Source: Eumeta japonica (Eukaryota; Arthropoda; Insecta; Lepidoptera; Psychidae). Taken from it: DNA of 64,000 nt. The stretch spans positions 161,326 through 225,325 of the forward strand of contig BGZK01001029.1 of assembly GCA_005406025.1 (NCBI GenBank). The letters are read 5' to 3'. Position 1 is the stretch's first letter. Each line of letters begins with the position of its first letter. The notes under the pieces were generated by a model that saw only the letters and a program-made list of their open reading frames with translations, made no database searches and was not told the origin of the DNA. Positions 56,346 through 64,000 of this stretch are shown piece by piece. A program made the translations under genes and the position numbers.

Positions 56346-56869
56346 ATGAAGGAACACATTCTATGCCCACGCGGGTGAAGCCGCCGCCAGATAGTTAGTA
56401 CATTTATAGACAGAAATTTCCTAAGAGTGATATTTTACACTGTGAATATTGTTTATTCACACCGAACAAACATAACTTTTTTATGTGCGTATACACAGGC
56501 GACATACACGCTTTTTTACATACGCTTAAACGATCCTTTACCTACATACATGTATGTATTCTGTACGTACATGAAATGAGGACAATAAAATAATTTCTTG
56601 CAAATACGCGTTACCGTACATGATACTTTGTTGCCATGGATCTTGTATGTTTTTAAAATAGTCTTTTGAAGTTGCTTTTTAATACCAGTCACTATGAAAT
56701 GTAGTGATCTTTATTTTTTACCTATATATTTACTTATTTACGGCACGCGAACCGTCGAACCCAACGATGCTTCATATATAGTACTAGCTTTTACTCGCGG
56801 CCTCACCCGCATGGGTATATAGTTAATTCATCTCAAGTTATATCGAGTAATCTTGCTATCCCGTTTTGG

Positions 56870-57005
56870 ATTTGGAAGTTCGCAGTCAGTTTCGATTTGG
56901 TCTTGTTCTCTACTCGAAGCATTCGTCCCTCTCTTTTCAAAAATACGCTATCTCTTTCGATTACGATATCGATCCCGCTTTCGAAATCGATTCCGATTTC
57001 TTGCA
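56870..57005 (+). repeat. Pyrimidine-rich hexamer array
   Basis: TTTCGATTACGATATCGATC, CCGCTTTCGAAATCGATTCC, GATTTC. Inverted with respect to the block ending at 56345. Confidence 0.6.
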
Positions 57006-57189
57006 AATTATTGCACATAAAAGCATTAACGAGTCGTGTAAAATATCATGCGTACCATCCAGAAAATATTCTATTTGTGTATTAAATTACGTATACGTCT
57101 AACCAGCTGTTTTCTGCATGATAGGGTTACAAACAACCAAGCATTTTCATAAATGTTATAATTGTAATATAAAAATAAGATGTAGTACT

Positions 57190-57420
57190 GCTGATAAAAG
57201 ATGCAGTGTGAAAATCCTATAGTTAGTTTTTGTTTACAATGACTTTCTTATTATTCAACTATTATTAATTATAAGGTTGCAATCGGATTGTTGACACTCT
57301 TTATTTTCACTTTCGCTTTACCTCACCTTCTCACAACATATCTGCCTCTCCTCCCCACCCTTTCAAGCCACATCGCCTACTTTAACACCATAACTTGTCT
57401 AAACAAAACAAATAATAATC
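57190..57420 (-). repeat. Dispersed repeat, copy 2
   Basis: The reverse complement is collinear with 33010-33215 over TTGTTTTGTTTAGACAAG, GATATGTTGTGAGAAGG, AAAGAGTGTC and CACTGCATCTTTTATCAG. Unidentified family. Confidence 0.6.
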
Positions 57421-57429
57421 ATGACCAAA

Positions 57430-59200
57430 AAATAAACAATATCTTTTAAAATAGACTTTTAAATCTTTCAAGTTATAAGAAGTCATATAGGTGAATATGA
57501 AAAAGAATATAATAATTAGGAACTTACTTTTTTGTGATGATGAGTTCTATCAATTTTTAAATTTTATCAAAATTGATGTCGTATTATAAGTAGACATTAT
57601 GGTGTCCGTTATTTACTAAATAGGCTATTTTCACTTGGGTATCGTCAAAATCGTTTCTTTTTAACCTAAAAACAATTCTAGAAAATAGAAAAAAATTACG
57701 ATGCCGTTTAACCCTGCCTAAATAACGATACTTTTCCTATTTGATTAACATGGAGTTTTTGCACTTTTTAGCAAATAGTTTTTATTTCGTTTATTTATAC
57801 TCTTCGACTTACCAACAATGCTTGTTTTTGCTTTTAATATGATCCTTTTAGATGGAAAAATTTTCATATTGGTGCAAAAAATTCATTACATAAGTTTTGA
57901 AAAGGTTAAAATTCATTTTTATTGGTTTTTTTGGTTATTTTGCTTAATCTACTTACTAATTAATTCTTATTTTGAATTTCGTGTAAAATATTTTATTTTA
58001 CAAGTTATTGAAGTTATTTAAATTTAATTACCTAATATAGATTAAGGATTTTTTTGACATGCAACCCAAGCATGCGACATACGCATGAGCGCAGGCGCGG
58101 AAGCGTGCCGAATGTCATGGCCGAAGCCCGATACGGCTAGGGTTGTTTTTTCCTTTTTTGCTTTTTGTATGTAAAATAATATGTCAAGTGCATATTTACA
58201 TAATATGTTATATTAAAAACGTGGCTAGTTCATTTTCATTTCATTCGCATTCAAGGTGAAGATAATAATTTTTATACGTCAGAAGTGTTAACGCATCACT
58301 TTGCTGATAGAGAGCAGTTACTATATACTGTTGTCACTGTAGTAATCACCATGTTGGGCTGAAGAATATCGAAATAGGATCTAGTTATTACGTCTGAAAT
58401 CTCATTAACGCGTCGATGGGTAAATGGGCTGAGAAATTTTGAAATAAAGCAATAAGAGGATTGTTTTTCCACCCATAAAAATATTTTTAATTGAATACAT
58501 TAGTTACCTTTCAAAGTGCGTAGCAACGAAAAGGTGTGATCTTAACGACAAAAATAATAACCACAAAAACAACGTGAAACTGGGTTTGAGAACCACGCCA
58601 GTTATGAGTACAGAGGCGCTTCGCAAATCTAGAAAATTTGCTGTTTTTCGATAAAACATGCATGCAAACAAATCGATATTCGTCTTCGATTTCAACATTT
58701 CCAGGAAATATTTGAATGTATTTCAAATTATTAAAGTACATATATGTGCATTTAAATAAAGGCTATTTCAACCTTCCGATTTCAAGGTGTTTGATTGTCA
58801 CTGTATATTGTAATTAAACAATATATAGCATAAGCACACGACCTGTCTCTAAGATGTCCTGTCCTCAAACACGCTTGGCTGTGGACGTATCACGTTGTGA
58901 TATATTGACTGATATCGTGTCGCTGTAATATCGAGTGTACTAATAAGTTATTGTCATATCGCTATAATATTACCGCTAGACAGATGCTGTGTTAGCTTAT
59001 ATGTATAGGTTTCGAGTGGCCGAAAAAAGAGCTTTGCTATTAAGTAACAACTTTGCGTCGGAATATTTAACTTTCTTCACTTTATACTGGCCTGAGAATA
59101 ACGTAATGATAAATTCCAATTAAAAAAAACACACTTATTTTGGTTTTAATATCTTACATAATATGTCGTATATGCATATATATCGTGTAAAAAAAACCTT
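57430..59200. other. Unassigned AT-rich stretch
   Basis: No gene or named repeat was recognised. A short GC-richer patch at 58050-58150 has no open exon. Confidence 0.4.
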
Positions 59201-59759
59201 TTGAAGTTATACTTCTTTTGGCACGTTTGGATGAGAGTGAATTTGTGAGCTGCGCGCGCACAAACGACATGATGAAGTTAGCCACAGAATAGAAATAATA
59301 AAAAAATATATTTTCAACACTGAATATAGTTACAATACTGAGTGTTCATACTATATAGTACATGGTACAGAGTGTTCATGCTATATATTACATAGTACTT
59401 ATATTCATAACCCAGTTCTTGCAAAATATAGTATTCATATGAATAATCAATTTTGAGTATTAATTTTCTATAATTATTATTTTGAAGTTATACTTCTTTT
59501 GGTGCGTTTGGATGAGAGTGAATTTGTGAGCTGCGCACAAACGACATGATGAAGTTAGCCACAGAATAGAAATAATAAAAAATATATTTTCAACACTGAA
59601 TATAGTTACAATACTGAGTGTTCATACTATATAGTACATAGTACAGAGTGTTCATGCTATATATTACATAGTACTTATATTCATAACCAGTTCTTGCAAA
59701 ATATAGTATTCATATGAATAATCAATTTTGAGTATTAATTTTCTATAATTATTATTTTT
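59201..59759 (+). repeat. 281-bp tandem duplication
   Basis: 59201-59481 and 59482-59759 are about 97% identical by eye. They differ at a few bases (GGCACG/GGTGCG, one CGCG unit, A-run length). Each starts TTGAAGTTATACTTCTTTTG. Confidence 0.92.
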
Positions 59760-60131
59760 GTTCAATTTATTATATATATAAACATTATTTGTAAACTTTT
59801 AACATTGTGTTGTGAAAAATTGTGAAAATTTGAAGTGTTTTTAAATATTAGAGGTTAACCATGTAAGTATAATATATAGATATATTTCTAACGAACTTAT
59901 TATTTTTCTAACAAATAATTGAATAGTACACACACTCTTTTTTTAAATGTATTTGACTCATTCACATAATGAATAATGATTATATATTTGTACTGTATTG
60001 TTATATTGTTACGTTAATAAAACATTTTCAACTAAACAAAATCGTTTTGATTGATTTTAATATTTATTGTCGATTACTACTGCATTTGAGTTATTTTAAA
60101 TATTATTCATACGCCAAAGAAGTATAACTTC
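59203..60131. mobile_element. TIR element with GAAGTTATACTTC ends and a duplicated left end
   Basis: The left terminus GAAGTTATACTTCTTTTGGC at 59203, repeated at 59484, has its inverted copy GCCAAAGAAGTATAACTTC at 60113-60131. No open frame, so a non-autonomous element. The tandem duplication makes a second left end. Confidence 0.6.
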
Positions 60132-61004
60132 TAACGCGTGTACATAAGTACACACACTCTTTTTTTTTTTCATGTACACATTTTTTTGAATAATATCATT
60201 AGTAAATGCGCATCTATTCGTTCAAGCAGTTAGTTAAAATTTGTATATATTTTTTTTATAATGAGGAGCTTTTCCGACTTTTTGATGCATCTAATTGTAT
60301 GTAAAACCGAGTTATTCAAGAAAAGTAAAAAATGTTTGTTGGCTTATAATGACGCTGTTTTTAACTTATTTCCAGTTTCATTTCAGTCTTGAATTATGAT
60401 ATCCTGTCCTCTTTATATTATTGAATTTTATTTTAAGTTCATCATCATTCGATTGCCAACTGGATCAGACCTCAAACAGCACCCCGAATGAAACCCATCA
60501 GCGCCTCACACAGTATCCATTGTCAAGAATCACTATCATCAGCCTGTTTGCAACTTTGATTGTAAAAAAACTCACAATAACAAAGAGAAGAGGTTATAAC
60601 ATGGGCGTTCGGAATGATTTATATCTTATCCCGGTTCATATTTAGCCACATTACTCTAGAAATTCTACAGAAGTCTTGTAGCACGGGGTCGAGGTCACAC
60701 AACGATCTCGTTACCAACAAATCGAAAGTGAGAAATGCGTACATCACTGATGTTGGTACCATATTCTGTTCTGATCGAAAGCTAGAATATATCTTTTAGA
60801 GCTGTAATGAAGAATTTCGTTGTAATTTAAAAAGAGGGAGGAATATGTCTTGCGGTGGATAACCAACGACTGAAATGATTGAACGTCAATAATGACCTAA
60901 TAAACTGTATTATTGCTTACATTACCAATTATTTTATTCAATATAAATTATTGTTGTCATTATAAATTATTGTTTTCATTATAAGTTATTGCAAATAACA
61001 GGTG

Positions 61005-61260
61005 TGTCGACGCCCGAGCGGTCAACGCGTCGCTTCTTAAGTGACGGACTTAAAACTCGACCATGGCCTAATTGACCAATTAATTTTGTAATTGAATGGT
61101 GCCTCGGAGAGCACATCGAATCATCCCGATCACAAACTTTTTAACCAAATCGGTGTGAATACTGGTGACCAGCCCCAAACGCGAGTCGGTCCGGCATAGA
61201 AGGCTTGAAGACCGAGCAAGGCTTTCGCTGTGAAAGCATAAATAAAGATTGAGAGATGTA
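61005..61260 (+). repeat. SINE-like sequence with tRNA-like head
   Basis: GTCGACGCCCGAGCGGTCAA resembles a tRNA-Leu/Ser A-box region, and TTCTTAAGTGACGGACTTAA could mimic an anticodon arm. No B box follows, so it is not a tRNA gene. The TGGTGCCTCGGAGAGCACAT that follows resembles a common lepidopteran retroposon block. Confidence 0.45.
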
Positions 61261-64000
61261 ATCGCCTCCTGTAATAGATTGATAAAAAACTTAATGCTAT
61301 AGCGACAAATGTAAAAAAAATATTGAGGAAACGATATTAAAATCGAAGACGATTTTGAGTTGACTTCACCAATTATATTCTGACATTGTAAATTGATATA
61401 GATAAAATGCTTAAAACTAGTTTCTAAAACAAAAAAAATTGTTTTCAAAAATCTTAAAGTAATTAAATAATTCATAATTTTTGGAGTCGTTGCCAGCACA
61501 CCAAGGATGCCAAATGCGGTGTAATATAAATTTTCATAATTTAAAATCGCTTCGATACTTTACTGATACATTAGTTTGTTAAGTTTGGTTGTCTCTTGTT
61601 AAATGTTGTGTCCTTGTCTTTCAATATTTTATAATCCTAATTTGCCTCGCAATTTTAGCTGGCAAAATCAAATTAAATTTATTCTTTCAATAATATTATT
61701 TCCAGTAAGTAATCAAATTATCCTTATTTTTTACAATAGTTATATACAAGTCACATGCAATAAACTAAATCACTGTGCGTACACAGTTATCGCTACAACG
61801 TTCTAATGTATTGCGACTTAGTGTCACATAAAGGTTCTACAAGAAACCTATAGGTTGAAAAATATGTCTGTTTTCATTCAATTTACACATACGTGCTATT
61901 TATAGTTAAGAAGTATCATTATATGGTTTCATACTCCTTATCCAGTCCAGCTTAGCTCATCCATGACCTATTTCGTTTTGGAACCGTTATAAAGTTAACG
62001 ACACTTCGATCGCTTTAGATTTCCTATTTGATTTTCAGGAGTTTCCTAGTGTATTTTCCAAGTCTAAGGTCCAATACCAATGAAGTTAAAATAGAACACC
62101 TGCTTTAAATAGAGCTATGCTGAACCCAACGCAAAAGGAATCATTCAAATCGGTTCATCGACAAAGAAGTTATATGCGAGCACATAATATATATACACAG
62201 GCGAATCGAAGACCTCCTGTTTTTTCTTCGAAATCGGTTAGAAATATGAATGTTTTCACACGAACTAAACAAGCGGTCGGTATTTGACTATATTTGATTA
62301 GAATCTGATTTTTTTTTTTGACATGCACATTGAGATGATTTTATATCTATTATTCTCCAAAATTGGTAAATAAAAAATGTACACGAACAATTTTTATTAT
62401 ATTATTCTATTAAAAATAAGTAATCTAGAAAAGTTGTGTCCCCGAAACCGCTGTAAAAGAATTTCGTTGTACCTTTGTTTAACCATTAAAATTACCGGAA
62501 AGACTACAGCAAATGCTGCTAACTTCACCCGTGATTTAACATAACTTTTTAATGTACTCCACCCAAAAAATTGGAATATTTTTTATGTGATGAACATACA
62601 TCATATAACTCGATTTTTCGACATAACACTTGAATAATTCATGTTCAGTATCGTGTAATATTTCGAAATGTGGCTTTGACAAGAACATCATGACAATTTA
62701 GTAACAGCCCGTCTCCTAAAAAAACTAGTTGTTACAACGGAGTTTCCAATAAATATATTTAGCCTAATCGCACAAAAGCACCTTTTAGCACTATAAAATA
62801 TTTTTGACCCATAACGTACCCGAAATTACATTTTTCCGTTCGTGGCACGTACACCACTTTTTCATGGAAATCGAACATGTACAATTTTCATGGAAATGAC
62901 TACTAAAAAGTGTACGAAATTGTTTCTTTTGTATAATTGATTATTCTATCGCTTTCTGGAATATTGCGCCAGGTGTTTAAAGCTTGCGGAGTCGCAGACA
63001 GCCCCTTGTTTGCACCCGAGCGACTATTTAAGTTAACATCCACCTTTGAAAACGTGCTTCAAGTACATTCTGTTGAATTTAATTTATATTTGAATTTGAC
63101 ATTTAATTAGGACCTCGTATATAGAAATATTAACGATTTTAAATTCATTTTGTGGCAGCCTAAGTTATTAGCGATTAATAATGTCGGATATCGAGTTTTA
63201 TTTAATTACATAAATAAATCTAATGAAGATTGATGTTAATTATTTTCAAATATAAATATGCGTGTATCGCCATTTAAATAAGATATACGGTCTTGTGCAC
63301 CTTAATTTTTTGATTTAGTAAAAAACTGCAACGGTGGGATCATTTGAATATCTAGATTTCTGTTTATACTAATTTGATAGTTCGAGGTCGAGATAGTAAT
63401 AAGTAATTAATCATTAAAAAAGTCGATGTCTAGAAACATACTTGCTTCGGATATTTTCACTTGTGAACCTGTAAAATGCAAATCAAAAGTATGAAAAAGA
63501 ATTTATAAGTGAGCTTATGTGATGTGAACAAACGAATCCACATTTTACATTCATCAGCTCACAAAAGCTAACTGTAGGGCAAAGTTCGCTTGTAAGTTGT
63601 ATAGTTCAATCCCAGCGATCAGATATACATATGTGATTGCTACTAAAACCGGTGTTCTTATGCCATGGAACAGCATTAACAGAACTTACTGACGTATACG
63701 GATAATACGTCAGTAAGTCAATGTGAGCTAAGTTAAGCTAAGCAGCGTAAAATACAACATTCATTAAGTTAGGACATTCGCAAAGATAGTCAGCGAAGCT
63801 TATACCTTCGCCTCGTTTGTATCAGCCGCCATCGCCCTCTCGCGAATATAACACGTAGGTTTCGTGAGATCAAGCTGGAGGCCTTTCTTTGTTGTAAATC
63901 ATTTAAGTGGAACAGTCAACTTTTCAATGCCGCAGCGTTAAGACAGGCATGAAATCAGTAATAAAAGTGAAAATGCCATAAATGAAATACAAGATCGAAA
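61261..64000. other. Unassigned AT-rich end of window
   Basis: No gene was recognised. A perfect 13-bp hairpin lies at 63685-63697/63705-63717. The last 250 bases are somewhat GC-richer (GCCGCCATCGCCCTCTCGCG near 63830), which could be the edge of a promoter outside the window. Confidence 0.35.

Noticed and set aside
56100..56370. Three overlapping frames of 64-87 codons
   Set aside because: Translations of a degenerate hexamer array, open in several frames because of the repeat.
61015..61075. tRNA-Leu/Ser gene
   Set aside because: An A-box-like stretch is present but there is no B box and the arms do not pair; treated as a SINE head.
61080..61499. 139-codon minus-strand open frame
   Set aside because: Overlaps SINE-like sequence, has AT-driven composition and no recognisable motif or splice support.

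Overview
This is a window of an AT-rich insect nuclear genome, most likely a moth or butterfly. The evidence is split protein-coding genes with canonical GT-AG introns, many degraded transposons, and several repeats of a kind typical of Lepidoptera: a CACAAGAGGCCGGCAA-type SINE/LINE tail near 20.3 kb and a TTTCTTGCTTGTTCTTTTTG-type LINE 3' tail near 21.1 and 52.6 kb. The species assignment is inference. No bacterial, organellar or viral gene was recognised.

Two host genes are well supported, and both act in nuclear RNA biology. On the minus strand (13055 down to 6434) a five-exon gene encodes a 447-residue WD40 protein, the telomerase Cajal body protein WRAP53/TCAB1 (WDR79). On the plus strand (16642 to 36978) a twelve-exon gene encodes a roughly 908-residue homologue of the poly(A)-RNA-binding CCCH zinc-finger protein ZC3H14/Nab2. 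They are divergently arranged about 3.6 kb apart, and a decayed jockey-type LINE fills much of the gap. All splice junctions I propose keep a continuous reading frame.

Layout: 1-0.35 kb is a 48-bp tandem array. 0.6-0.7 kb is a possible exon of an unidentified minus-strand gene. 2.55-3.85 kb is a mariner element with a frameshifted transposase. 4.0-5.3 kb is a decayed repeat-associated gene. 6.4-13.1 kb is WRAP53, with a TIR element in intron 4 and an internally deleted piggyBac-like element in intron 2. 13.3-15.2 kb is the jockey remnant. 16.6-37.2 kb is ZC3H14, whose introns carry SINE/LINE pieces, a second repeat-associated gene remnant, an 849-bp TIR element and several perfect hairpins.

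From 37.2 kb to the end no gene could be established. That half holds a pogo-like MITE, a 145-bp degenerate tandem repeat, long arrays of a degenerate GATTCC-like hexamer, two more mariner remnants of different lineages, a young 288-bp inverted repeat, a 281-bp tandem duplication inside a TIR element, and SINE-like sequence. The one hint of a gene there is a TATA-box and first exon near 43.3 kb. Its splice donor would create an ATG across the junction with a signal-peptide-like exon at 44654.

The most unusual general pattern is a scatter of perfect hairpins with very short loops, up to a 60-bp spacerless palindrome. They look like fold-back copying or an assembly artefact rather than ordinary repeats.
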